Shown: positions 11,081 to 21,983 of the stretch, piece by piece | Position numbering within the stretch: the stretch's first letter is position 1 | Layout: every line of letters begins with the position of its first letter | Assembly (NCBI GenBank): GCA_008973525.1 | Contig: WACJ01000008.1 | Span: forward strand, 1,302,001 to 1,366,000 | Direction: 5' to 3' | Length of the DNA: 64,000 bases | From: Stenopsyche tienmushanensis | Lineage: Eukaryota > Arthropoda > Insecta > Trichoptera > Stenopsychidae | Translations under genes and position numbers: made by a program | The notes under the pieces: generated by a model | Database searches by the model: none | The model's input: only the letters and a program-made list of their open reading frames with translations | What the model was told of the DNA's origin: nothing

Positions 11081-12028
11081 TCAGAAAATTATGCCTTTTT
11101 TAATGTACTCATACAATCGATTTATTGCTTGTAAGTAAGCAGCAATTTTTATTCGCTTAGCGAGTGTTAAAATACACACACACATTTTAAATTGATGATA
11201 CTGCAAAAACTTAATAAGTACATTCATAAAATATTGAAAGTGTGATGGTGCATTTAAAAAAATGTATCTATATATATATATATTAGTATAGAAAAATAAG
11301 CACTCCCAAGTTTCCTCAAAATTAATACATAATTCATGTCTTGTCGAAGATTGGATTGACTGGCGACCCCAATTTTTTAAATATATATTCCCTCTACTAT
11401 ATGCAATTTCATACCATCTCACAAGTAGCTTTTTAATTCCATTGCTGTAGAAAGACACTGGTTTTGATGCAAAAAATCTTGAAAGTCCATTTTGTACATT
11501 CTGTTTAGAATTTAGCTTTTTCTCTAGTAAAAAAAAATGTTAGGCATGAAATAAGTAAAAAAAACTTAGGGCAATATCCGGGGAGTAAGCAGTATACGGA
11601 AAAAAACTCCCAATTAAATTCACTAAATTTTTGCAGCGTTGTTTAAGTCGTAGTACCCAATTTTCAAGCTTGGATACTTTCCCAATCTCCTTTAAATGAC
11701 GAAAGACTGTTCCATGAAATGAATCCAGCCTTTCTGCGAGTTGATCTACTGTTAATTATGGCTTTGACTCCATGAGGTTTTTAAGAACGTCGTTATCAAA
11801 ATTAACAGGACGTCTTGAATGGGGTTCATCATAAATGCTGCTTTCTCCAACTTTAATTTTTTTAAATAATTTCTGAGATTCACGATGTATACCATTAATT
11901 TTTATCGCTGCAGATCTGGCAGATCCGCCACACGAAAATAAAAAATATAACATAGCACGTTTGTGTTGATTATTAACGAAAATTGGTGACAGATTGACTA
12001 ATACATTAGTCAAATTCAATTTTTTCAC
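11081..12028 (-). pseudogene. mariner transposase relic, middle deleted
   Basis: The N-terminal part is an open frame at 12028-11756 with AMLYFLFSCGGSARSAAIKI, a helix-turn-helix region, then SSIYDEPHSRRPVNFDNDVL, matching the linker EDEPRSGRPSEFD of irritans-like mariners. It continues in frame after one stop with LTVDQLAERLDSFHGTVFRH, LKEIGKVSKLENWV. The sequence then jumps to PYTAYSPDIAL (about 11590-11560), the motif holding the third catalytic aspartate, and ends in an open frame at 11458-11081 with FYSNGIKKLLVRWYEIAYSR, the usual mariner C-terminus. The segment with the first two aspartates is gone. No TIR is clear at either side, although a fragment at 34190-34312 shares the SPDIAL region and retains one. 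Confidence 0.88.
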
Positions 12029-12529
12029 TACCTTGGTTAATATACCGGATAATCGAAATTATTTTGTATACTTTGCAAATTGCTATTGACACTCTATTAA
12101 TACATTTTTTTTTTATTTTCAGGTAAGAAATGGCACATCTATTAATTTCTTGCAATAATCAATGTTGGTGTAAAGAAGAAACATTGCTATAAGGTTTGAA
12201 TGATGAAGACATATTATTTTATTTATTCTACAAATTTAAAGTCGTAAATCATAGGATTCTGTCGTGGTGTTATCATATTACAAATTGGTTCTGAGATTAT
12301 ATCGTCAGAAGTCTTACGGACGTAGGATACCCAATGTGCTCCCAGATGAGGTCTCAGACTAATAGTGGTCAAACAAAACCAGCACTAATTTAAAATGCAA
12401 AGAAACACCCAAAAGTAGCTTAGATAATGGTAGAGTGAGAGTAAGAGCTTTTGTGTATGAAAAAGCCTATTTATTCCGGGACTTTATTATTAGTGTGTCC
12501 TGGAATATGAAATACACAACTATCATATC
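12029..12529. other. No gene seen
   Basis: This sequence between the mariner relic and repeat B holds no recognisable frame or repeat. It may include the 5' leader of the mariner, but no terminal repeat is visible. Confidence 0.4.
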
Positions 12530-12725
12530 GGTCCAAAAGTTCGTGCACAATCAACATTTAATACCATTTCTAAGAATTACAGCACTAAACGCTGTAATAA
12601 ATATTGTGCAATATCTCTATTGAGCCAAATTCTGAAAATGTTTCTTAAAACGAAGCACAATAATTCATAACAAGTGTGAAAAGTATTAAAAAAAAGTTAC
12701 ATTTGGCTTCAAAAGTAGATTTGGT
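12530..12725 (+). repeat. Dispersed repeat B starting with a mariner-like terminus
   Basis: The left boundary reads ATCGGTCCAAAAGTTCGTGC, very close to the mariner terminal repeats at 34290-34312 (GTTAGTCCAAAAGTTCGTGC, reversed) and 16236. The rest, to about 12720, is the inverted partner of 9027-9200. No transposase is present, so this looks like the end of a non-autonomous or decayed mariner-type element whose interior is not otherwise recognisable. Confidence 0.65.
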
Positions 12726-12769
12726 ATAAAATATGAAATATTTGGCTTTCGTCTATTTTATAATGTATA

Positions 12770-13690
12770 AATCATCATCATCATCATAGTGCAGCCACTG
12801 ACAGTCCACTACAGAACTATGGGCCTCTTCAATATCCATTCACAGGAAGGGATTACATCCATCTCGTCTGTATCATACATTCACCTCCTCATTCGCTCGA
12901 TATTGAAGGTAGCATTACCACCGAGTTTTATTTCGAACGCTCACCCAACGGGTATCCTGAGTGAACGTATTGACGGACGCTTTCGCGAACGTTTCAATAA
13001 GGAGTTTGGGGGGTTTGTAAAGACCGAGTAGTTTTCATAGGGAGGTGGTGGAAAACTACTCTAGACGACCTTTTTGACTCTACTGGAAAGGGCTTTCTGG
13101 AGTACAAGGAGTCCAGTCCCCCCTTTCCTCGCTAGGGCGTTGCCGGGGTAGGGTGAAGACAGACGTGACGCTTAAGTGCATCTCGGATTCGCTCCTACAC
13201 CAACTGAGGGTGTCTCCCCGTCACCGTACAACTTACCCGAGCGAATTCGAGACTGAGTGGTTTCGTCATTTTTTCAGGTTGCCCCTCTCAGTTCGGCGAT
13301 TATAAAACGATATAGAAGTCAACGGAAGACAGTGCTGTTTACGTTGCAAAGTGCAGTTCCCCATATGCATCTCGTCGAGGTCGTCTCTTTGATGTCTTTC
13401 TAGTCCTCGTTCTGTTCGTAAAAATTCTTGGTTCCGAGCCGGTGCGGTTCGTCGTGCTCCATATTGTTGGGTATGGCCGACTGTGTCAGAGCTAGAGAAT
13501 GGCAGGTAAGCCATGGTTTGTAAGTAGTGCAAAAGGGTGTTAGTCATGGTTAGGCTGTAACAGAGTGTTAGTCAAATTGTATTAGTCAAGTTACAGCCAT
13601 GCTACATCCAAGCATTCTCTCATCCTTCACTCTCGCGATATGTCCTGCCCAGCTCCATTTAACGGTTGGTCATAGGATTTGGATATAATT
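12770..13690 (-). mobile_element. RTE-like non-LTR retrotransposon, 3' end
   Basis: On the minus strand a C-terminal block KWSWAGHIARVKDERM (about 13665-13615) is visible. K-WAGHIAR closes the reverse transcriptase protein of many arthropod LINEs. Downstream, at 12840-12785, comes the tail GTAGTGGACTGTCAGTGGCT, followed by a (ATG)n microsatellite at 12787-12774; 'GTCCACTGCTGGACATAGGCCTC'-like tails with a TGA/ATG repeat mark the 3' end of this LINE group. The part between (about 13030-13560) has higher GC and broken frames and may include another insertion. The reverse transcriptase core is missing. Confidence 0.68.
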
Positions 13691-13737
13691 AATACAATTG
13701 ACGAATATAATATTGATGTGGTGTGGTTGGTCGGGGG

Positions 13738-14706
13738 TAGGGAATCCAATCCCGAACCAAAATTTCGATCCCGGGATTTCGGGATTTCATTAGACAATCC
13801 CGGGACCAGTCCCGGGATCCCGGGATTAGGATTTTCAATATTTTAAGAAATTACCTTGATGAATTTGATCAAAAATTACTTATAAGTCCATTTGTTCAAT
13901 ATAAAAAATCACTTGAAGGCCAAAGAATTTTATTTATTTAAGAAAAGATAAAAATACAATTCAAAAATAGATAAATAAAACACTAAAAAATTCAAATATT
14001 ATTTTGAAAATATGCCCGAAGTAACATTAACATTAAACATTAGTGTTTCGTCATTTAGTCTGGATCTGATTTTGGAAGTCAGACAACTTGCTCGTTGGAG
14101 GTATCGTCATCAGATATTTAAATGCTAGTTCGAGTTGATGATCGCGTGAGCCCTCATTTTCATACAACACCATCAATGTGACTGATAAAATTCTTTTCTG
14201 CTGAGACACGGACTAAAAATCGCTAAATTCCCGATTTCCCAATTTCCCGACAAATTATTTATTTCCGTCGCTGCAGATTTGCAATTATATTACGGAGGAA
14301 TACAAAAATTCTGAACCCCGTATCTATTATATTTCATATCGATATTCCCATTATTCTTCGAGGTGTAGTAAATACATCACCGGTAGGGAAAGGTTATTAT
14401 AACAATTTGAAAAACATACATGTACGCTATATAGGTATACATAGATTAGACAGTCACTGCTTCTATGCGTCGCCTAAGTTCGCCAATTAGTAATTACGCC
14501 ACTGTTTCCAAGCGTCTAGATTTCGTCGGGAATGTCTCGATTTAGTAGCCTTCATCGTATTGGCGAGGTATACGATTTCTGTTAGATAAAAATTTCAATC
14601 CCGGGATTTTCGGGATTACGTTTTCTAATCCCGGGATTCTTAATTACCTAAAACTGTCCGGGATCCCGGGATCCCGGGATCCGGGATCCCGGGATTGGAT
14701 TCCCTA
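13738..14706 (-). mobile_element. hAT-1 family, complete non-autonomous copy with 8-bp target duplication
   Basis: Both ends are present: TAGGGAATCCAATCCCGA on the left and, read from the right, TAGGGAATCCAATCCCGG. The octamer GTCGGGGG occurs directly outside both ends (13730-13737 and 14707-14714), the exact 8-bp target duplication expected of hAT transposases. Within 969 bp the element keeps a broken remnant of the transposase C-terminus on the minus strand (about 14200-14040), corresponding to the readable domain at 33832-34074. The subterminal zones carry many overlapping ATCCCGGGAT palindromes, densest at 14658-14696. It inserted into GC-richer DNA that resembles retroposon sequence. Confidence 0.9.
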
Positions 14707-14714
14707 GTCGGGGG

Positions 14715-15736
14715 AGATATCACACCAGGGTCACCATCATCGGAGGCGCGCTCCGGTAGACGCTCGCGACGCGGGAGGAGAGTGCCTCACCCTTCCCTTC
14801 TTTGGGGAATGGCGCACCATCCTAGCTTCATTCTATAATTCAAATTCAAAATATCTTATAAACTAGCGTATTAATATAAAGCTAAGAATATGCGCTAAAA
14901 CATGAAAAAAAACTAAAATATAAACAATTGAAAATAAAAATGTAACCTTAAATAACTTGGCCGAGGACCGCGGTAAAAAATTGGGGCCACCTGTCCCAGA
15001 CTCTCTGAAGTCCACAGAACAAAACCTAGGGTGAGGGGAAAGAAGAAAAAAATGAGGGGGGGGGGGAACCGGAAAAAAAAATCGAGGGGGGATGGGGCCC
15101 GGGGGGCCCGGGGGGGCGGAGGCGCCGCAGGGCGCAGCCCTAACAGCGGGCGCTCACCGACGGCGATGGGGGCCCGGGAGACGTGGAGACGGATTATCGT
15201 GGCTATACCATGATGAGTGTGGCTAAATCACGAAGATCGGTCGCAAAAGGCAGCTAATGACCAACTGTGTGGCCGCAAGGGGGGTGCCGATCGTGTCTTA
15301 ATATTACAATAACCGACTTAATATACGTGAAAATAAAAAATCAAAGATCTTAGTCTACTTAGGCCTAGAAAACACAGATAATAATGAAGCTAACGGATTA
15401 AAAAAGACACGAACAGCCGACCCGGGGGGTGCCGAACGGCGACGCGGCCCACGTTTGAGGAGCGTCGGCCGGCAGAATTGTGACAATTTACAGATTTGAA
15501 AAAAAGATCGATAAATCGACTATATCTTCGTTAAAAATTCACCAAATGACACAGGATAAAAAACACAAAGTACTTAAACACTAAGCGGTGTCAATGCACT
15601 GAAAACTGGAGCGGAATTTCCACCAGGAAACCCGGAATAACGCCGACAAGACACGGGCCACGTTGTGTCACCGTGCACTAAAAAACCTCGGGCTAAGGAC
15701 CTCGGGCATAAAAATACAAAAAAAAAAAAAAAAAAA
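14715..15736 (+). mobile_element. GC-rich retroposon-like tail ending in poly-A
   Basis: This kilobase is strikingly GC-rich in parts (15031-15190 is mostly G runs with GGGGCCCGGGGGG-type text) and ends in a run of 19 A at 15718-15736, followed by an abrupt return to repeat A. That form fits the 3' untranslated tail of a non-LTR retrotransposon inserted in plus orientation. No reverse transcriptase block is readable, so the family is open. It may be continuous with GC-richer DNA left of the hAT-1 insertion. The 60-codon frame at 15031-15213 is low-complexity Gly/Arg/Lys and not a believable gene. Confidence 0.5.
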
Positions 15737-15761
15737 CCAGACAGCCGATGCTCCGATCAAC

Positions 15762-16180
15762 TTGAGCAATCTAAAAACGTCTTCAAAAATTTTTTACGCA
15801 ATCGATATTTAAGATGAACGGATGTTTAATGGAATATGTGAAATGTGATTCTACAGACAAAGGATATCGAATATCCATTGGATGAACAGATGTAATTAAA
15901 AATATTCCTTCAAAAAATACGCAAAGACACTGGGATTCTAAGAACTGTGAACGAAATTTGAATATTTAGATACAGGCTGAAAGTAAAACTTTTATATTTA
16001 AGGTAAAAAGAATAAGATGGCTTATTTTTCTTCTTATGGTGTCCTATTCGTTATGATAGGTGATCTCTATGGGAGATTTTCTTAGAGATATGGCATTTTT
16101 ATGTGGTGGTTTTTCATTTTCTTTCCGCATAGGGTTAAATTATGATAAGGTTATTTCAATGGGAATTTTCAAAAAGAAGA
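15762..16180 (+). repeat. Dispersed repeat A, direct copy
   Basis: This is the plus-strand partner of 8560-8955. Similarity begins at TTGAGCAATCTAAAAA just after the poly-A tail and continues through GGTGATCTCTATGGGAGATT to GTTATTTCAATGG. In the left copy repeats A and B are separated by about 70 bases. Here the LINE end, hAT-1 and poly-A tail lie between them, so this arm appears split by later insertions. Confidence 0.72.
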
Positions 16181-16235
16181 GGATCTATTCATACAAATAT
16201 AATAATATGAAAAATATTATTATTTTTGTATGTAT

Positions 16236-16330
16236 CAGTTCAGTCCAAAAATTCTTGCGCATTTTTTAAATAGTGTAAATAAATTTTGTTGAAAAATTAT
16301 GTTTTTCTTAGATATTTAAATTTTTTCACT
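16236..16330 (+). mobile_element. mariner-like terminal fragment
   Basis: It begins with TCAGTTCAGTCCAAAAATTC and continues TTGCGCATTTTTTAAATAGT, then GTAAATAAA. The reversed sequence at 34312-34230 has the same order (CAGGTTAGTCCAAAAGTTCG, TGCGCATTTTTAGG, TTTAAATAGTATAAATAAAA). No transposase and no second terminus were found to the right. Confidence 0.6.
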
Positions 16331-19219
16331 GTATTTCATGCATCGATAATGTACATAATAATCAATTATGTAAGATGAAACATTGTAAAAGTTTATTCCT
16401 GAATGGAAAGATATAACGCTAGTCAAACAATGGGCGAGCTATTTCGATAAAACTTCATCGAAACAAAGCTGAGAAAGCTTCAGAAATTTTATAAAGTTTT
16501 GATGTTACGCTGACGTAAACACACACACATACATTCGCGAATGATCCGTGAAACTTTATATGTTTACCCAGCCATCACTTCCACTCTATTTCAATTTGAT
16601 ATTCGTAGTGGCTTGTGAAGTAAGCTTGTCGAGGGCCTCTCCAAGCCTCTGAGAGCAGTTTGCTAAACGGAGAAGACTTTTGTCTCCTGACGGCGTACGT
16701 CAAAATCGAGGAATGTTCTCGTCGTGTGTACAAATGTTTTTGCTATTGCCGTAAATCTTGCATTCAATTTGATTTATTAACCATTTAAGGTGAAAAAAAA
16801 AAATAAACTAGCGAATGAAAACTAAAACGCACCATTATATGACATACATAAGCTCATTGTGTTCAACCAAATTAAATTCTTTTAAATTTGTATAATACCA
16901 ATATATCCATATCTAACAATGCTATCATAAAGTCCTATTGTACGATGTAAAACATACATTTTAGTGAGCTAATATATGTGGTCGAATATTTGAAAACATT
17001 CACTTCTGACACCAGTGTAATATTGGCACTACGTCTAAAAAATAAAAGGACACTAATTTTTCTTCTAACCTATAGATCCTTGTTCGGGTATTCAGTTTTT
17101 ACTAGTTGGTATGATGTAAAAGCTCATTAATTTAGCCCACTTATCAAATAATCAACTTAAGCTGACCACGTGTGCTATTTTAGTAAATTAAAGTCGATTT
17201 TTCCTCCATAATTGTTGAAAGTCATTCAGCATAAAGTTTATGCTGAAGATCTTCAACGGCGAGGACGACTTCTCGCTCCTGGAGATATTGAAGAAATTAT
17301 CGAGTCATGTGAGCCTATTTTTAAACAGAATATCAGACCCGTGGCCACTTACTCCTTGTTTTGTTTGTGGTGGTCTGAACAACCTCTTTTGGTATTATCT
17401 ATTTTTAGGCCCATATAATATATGGGCTTTTATTCTGATATGAAAAAGGGGTGGTCTTCTTGCGGTCTTTGTTATGCCCGCAGGCCTGTTTCTTGTACAC
17501 GATCATATGAGCGGTGCTTTTATAGGGTAGTTGGCCTATGGCTACTTTCTAGAGCACATCTTCTTCCATTGAGCTTTTTAGAAATGCCATTATTATCTTA
17601 TTATATATATATTTCAAATTCACAAGGGTAAGATGTATTCAATGTCGAGGACATACCATTACGATGGTAGGCACAATGCTGAAATGCACTTCTTCAACTG
17701 TGTCTTCGCCCTCTTTCACAAGGAAAACAACACTATCGTCTTGAATAATTATTTTTCTCCCTTCCAAGATAGACTGTTAATTCTTTAAAAACAGCATTTT
17801 CCCTTATTGAAATTATCGTGAAAGCCCTTTTTGTTACAGTCCGCTGAGTGACCCCATTGGATGAATATTCAAAAAGGTCATGATACCTTTAATGTTGAGA
17901 GCAAAAATCCACTATACGAATTTTGTGGATGTGACCTTTTTTCCGTTAATGGGTATTGAAGAGGCTCTAGTCCTGCATTGAACTGCGTATGACTGAAGTA
18001 TAAATCTTGATATAGATCTTCGGTTTATATCGTAATATTTAAAACTTTAATTATTTTTAGAAATATATATTATTTGCTCTGTGTATGACTGTATGGAATA
18101 AAAAACGATACCCAAAGACTTCGACCTGTGTCAATGCTGTTATAAATTTTATTTTTTCACCAAATAATATGTCCCTGGCCATGCAAAATAAGCAATTTTT
18201 CACTCTTTGCGATGAGTAAGCTTTTTTTGATTTTATCCATATATTGTTCAAAGTGAATAATGTTGTCGAGTACGAAATTAATGGGCAAAAACGAAATTTC
18301 ATGATGTTTTTTTTTACATCTTGCCCCCAATCAATGGTTGTACTATTTGCATTCGATATCGAATTTATTTATGTATGTGAATTGATATGAGCTTTTGATA
18401 GTGTTCACAGATAAAGAGCATATCCTCAAAAGAGTTTATTTTTCACGCTGAAAGCATAACCCTGGCATATGTGATGAAAAATCATCGCCATTTGCTGAAT
18501 ATCAATCGGCTCATTCATTTTAGCCGGAATTATTTATGACATTTGCAGTATTTTCATCCCATTTCGTTTCACGCCCCCTTCAGAAAGTCCTTTCAACTCC
18601 ATATATGCTCGATTTACTCCTCATTGTGCGCTTTTTCTTCCATAATCAAGTATAAAAATAAGCTTCCTCTAGTAACAAATAAACCCATGGACGAATAATG
18701 AAATATTTCGGCTAAGGCGAGAGTACTTAAAGACCGTGGCGAAATATTCAGAGATTCGGATAGATGGATTATGCAATAAAAAAAGGGAAACGACCGGGAG
18801 AAGGCGCCGAAATAATGCAAATATAAGAATGAGGCTTTAATATTATGAATAATAAGAAAAACGGCTTAAATTTAATTTTGAGCTTCAGTTCATAAATTAA
18901 TACTGAATTCAGAAGTGTTTACCATAAATCTCGAAAGCTATTCATATATTTTTTCATGGATTACTAGGACAATAAATGGCGTGAAAGCGGCGCAAAAGAA
19001 CTTCTATTAAATATGATGTACGAGGCCATGTCAAAAAGCAGTAGGAGAACGAAAGCAAATTATGTATTATGAATTCATACAAACTATTCAAGCACCTCGT
19101 TTGGTCGTCAATAGCAAATCCTCCCATAAGAAAACTAAATGCAAATCGCAAAACATTAATCGAAAAGCAATTTTTCTACATGTTTCGATATGATCAATCA
19201 CTGTTATTCTTTACGGACG
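16331..19219. other. Long gene-free stretch with one hairpin and a regulatory-looking island
   Basis: The frame at 17212-17418 (+) reads VYAEDLQRRGRLLAPGDIEE near its start and resembles nothing I recognise; it overlaps another frame at 17240-17443. Frames at 17422-17631, 18057-18302, 18614-18820 and 18954-19151 have no recognisable domain. Around 18380-18850 the sequence is of higher complexity, with GCCATTTGCTGAATATCAAT and AATTATTTATGACATTTGCA, the look of an insect enhancer, but this is only an impression. Confidence 0.4.
17215..17256. other. Near-perfect hairpin-forming palindrome
   Basis: TTCAGCATAAA (17225-17235) and TTTATGCTGAA (17237-17247) are exact reverse complements separated by one base. 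Five further bases pair further out (TTGAA at 17215 with TTCAA at 17252). It lies at the start of the unassigned frame 17212-17418. It could be a cruciform, a small remnant of terminal repeats, or a dimer binding site. Confidence 0.55.
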
Positions 19220-19940
19220 AGCGTGATCATATGGTTATCTTTAATATATAAAAATGATTTGGGTTTTGTTCGTTCGAAATGCGCTGCCATACCGTTCATC
19301 AGATTGCAATAAAACTTCGTCCACTTATTGTTAAAAATTTCGCAAGTAACATAGGCATAGTCCAATATATAAAAAATAATGTTTGTTTGTTCGTATTTAA
19401 TGCGCTGCCATGCCGTTCATTCGATTGCAACAAAACTTTGCCAACTTATTATTTGCACTTTCTCAAATAATATAGATATAGTACAATCAACATACAGTAG
19501 ATCTTATATATAAAAATAAATGTTTGTTCATATTTATAATAAAACTAACAAACGATATTTTTAAAAATATTGCTTTTTTGGCGGCAACGCGCTGGATTTT
19601 GACTAATATTAAATATTTTAATTTATTGACATAAGAATTTATACGAAGACTTATGGATCAATTTAATTTTGCTTTAATTTAACATTGCGTAAGAACTCTG
19701 ATCCGTACCCGTCGTAATTTGGGAAAAACTCTGGAAAACCATGTTGGAGACGGAAATCCCGGATAAACTGATGAGGCTGTTGAAGATGTACGTGTCCGGA
19801 TCCAATAGACAGCATTACCATGACGATGACAGTTATCCCGCGTCCATGAGTCCAACAGGAGACTCGAAATATCTAAAAGAGGTTGATTTGATAACAGAAT
19901 ATAAACACAAATATTTTTTATAAATAAGCGTGACCATATG
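19220..19940 (+). mobile_element. Composite insertion between 14-bp direct repeats
   Basis: AGCGTGATCATATG (19220-19233) and AGCGTGACCATATG (19927-19940) differ at one position and bracket a unit of about 690 bp. The left half (19234-19560) is the same tandem Helitron-like repeat seen at 3306-3655, with TTTAATATATAAAAATG at its start. The right half contains a LINE reverse transcriptase fragment. Direct repeats of this length are typical of target-primed LINE insertion and not of Helitrons, which make no duplication. So the repeat and the RT piece may have moved together in one retrotransposition event. Confidence 0.5.
19714..19806 (+). pseudogene. LINE reverse transcriptase fragment
   Basis: The frame reads VIWEKLWKTMLETEIPDKLM followed by RLLKMYVSGSN. 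This matches the thumb-side helix preceding the catalytic YADD region in many arthropod LINEs, where the pattern is LW..LE..GIP.KLI.LIK. An ATG inside it opens a 60-codon frame to 19923, but the following residues lose the resemblance. Only about 30 residues of the domain are left. Confidence 0.6.
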
Positions 19941-21983
19941 ATCCCATGATCTTTTATAAAATCTCATCAAAAAGTAGATGATTATATCGCAAATTGTGAA
20001 CACATATTATACGAAGCTATTCGGGTGCGATATGGTTGGATTGAATATGAAAATAGTCCGCATTCATCATATTCGCTATCCTATTTATAAAATACGAATT
20101 TCGCAAATAATAATGGACTCGATTTTAATGACTATGTTTTAAACACCGTTATAATAACTTTGGGCCGCATACAGTGCGAATTAATGCAATCAAATGGAAA
20201 ATAGTCATCCAAAATCATGTATTTTCTCCAATTTACGATACCAATGTGGCTACGATACCGTCGTTGCAAAATTATTTGTTGTAAAGTTTTGGCACAAAAT
20301 CAAAACTAATATTACCATGCCATTAGTGGGTAATTAATTGTATTATGGTTTGCGCTCCTGAAAACTTATTTTACATCGTTATATTGTATTCAAATTTTAA
20401 TGAATGTTGCCCATTGTTCATTCAAAACTTGCTATTGTATAAGATAAATATATGAAATGTGTTTAATTTTAATTGTCGGTATGAAAATATCTCAGTGTTT
20501 AAAATACTATCATCGGATTTTATTATAATTATTCTGCTTTTATCATTGGCTCATATACAAGATGTCCATTGTTCAATTGGTTGCATTCATCTCATTTCTT
20601 TGGCTATTGAATCGTAGTGTCCACTTAACTTTGCATAATATCTGTTTAATGAAGATCTTTTTGTGGTATTTTAAGAAGGAAATAAATTGCATTTATAATT
20701 TTGAAATCAAATTTGAGCACTTGCGAGAGCACAAATGCTTTCGCACGTATATGTAATCTCAGATTGTGTAATTGTTATTCATTCCCATTTAGCTCCAAGT
20801 TCGGCTAATTGAAAGAGAACCTTTTCCTCGCCATTTTCACTCTCTTGAAAACTGTTGAGAAAAGTCATAAATTATGATGTTCGTCGTAACTTTTGTATAA
20901 ATAAAAATTTACATAGGCGAGGCTTTCTCGTGAATATTTCACGAAAACGAAGGGAAAAAAATACAAGAGTAAACCTACACTTCCGCCTGATGAATTTCTT
21001 TCAAAATTTAATGATTTCCTCGTCGCACGAAAAGAAGCCTAAGTTCGAAGTATCTCTATTTCGGTTATTCCATTTATGAGAAAAGTTTCTCGGCAAATAC
21101 ACCTCGAAATATATCCACAAAGACTTAATTGTGGAATAGTAAAAACATACTTGGGAAAGCTCGACATATGCGCATAGATACGCATTTTAAATCTGTTTGA
21201 AACCTTTTTGCATTCAAAATTATGTTAAATTATTCAACATATTTGCATATACATTTTTAATTCAAATTATATCAAGAAATAGCCTTTGATATGCCCAACA
21301 TTATCATCTTCCAGATGTTTATAATTTAATTTATACATCACCTAAGGTATTATTAAATTTGTATTTTTCATTAAAAAATATAATTTCTTAACTTTATCTT
21401 GTATTAATAATGTATTAGGTTGCTTATATTAATTATGGTTAAATATAGAGTCCATATTTGTGATTGTCTATAAGCAAACTTATAAATGGATAGATGGTAA
21501 AAGACATAAATATAGATGCGATCTCAGTACCAATTTCCAACTTTCCAATATCACACTGCGCCAATTTTATTCCTCATTGAACATCCTGTTGGTAATTTAT
21601 TTCTTTTCAATCACAATTCCTGCACTTTATAGGAAAAATAGACCAAAACCAATGTCGAGCGTTTCAAACTCTTTGAATGAAATTCAATATATATGGATCG
21701 AAGCTTAGAATCTTGTAAAATTGTTTTCTTCTACTCTAGATGATAAATCAAACATGAATCATTTATTTAATATCTTAAACTGATAATTAATCTATTTTAA
21801 TACAAATTTATGAAAATTATAATTGAGATCAATGATATTTATTCGTATTATGAAGAAATGTATGATCTAAAATGAAAATCCTTTTTACGCTGTTCAAAAG
21901 GCGCAGATTCTTGGTGGGAATTGCAAAAACAAGCAACTATAAGACAACTATAAGTCAACGAGAGAGTTCAGCAATTCTTAAAG
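19941..21983. other. No gene seen
   Basis: Frames at 20562-20756, 20855-21079 and 21460-21708 (all plus) have compositions expected of AT-rich DNA and no recognisable domain. No repeat shared with other parts of the window was found. Confidence 0.45.

Noticed and set aside
12435..12623. 62-codon plus frame
   Set aside because: It runs through repeat B and the mariner-like terminus, so it is a by-product of repetitive sequence.
13266..13547. 93-codon minus frame as a host gene
   Set aside because: It lies immediately downstream of the LINE block ending in WAGHIAR and upstream of that LINE's 3' tail, so it is most likely part of the same broken element or an insertion in it.
15031..15213. 60-codon frame in a G-rich stretch
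   Set aside because: It is low-complexity Gly/Arg/Lys produced by G and A runs, with no domain, inside a retroposon-like tail.
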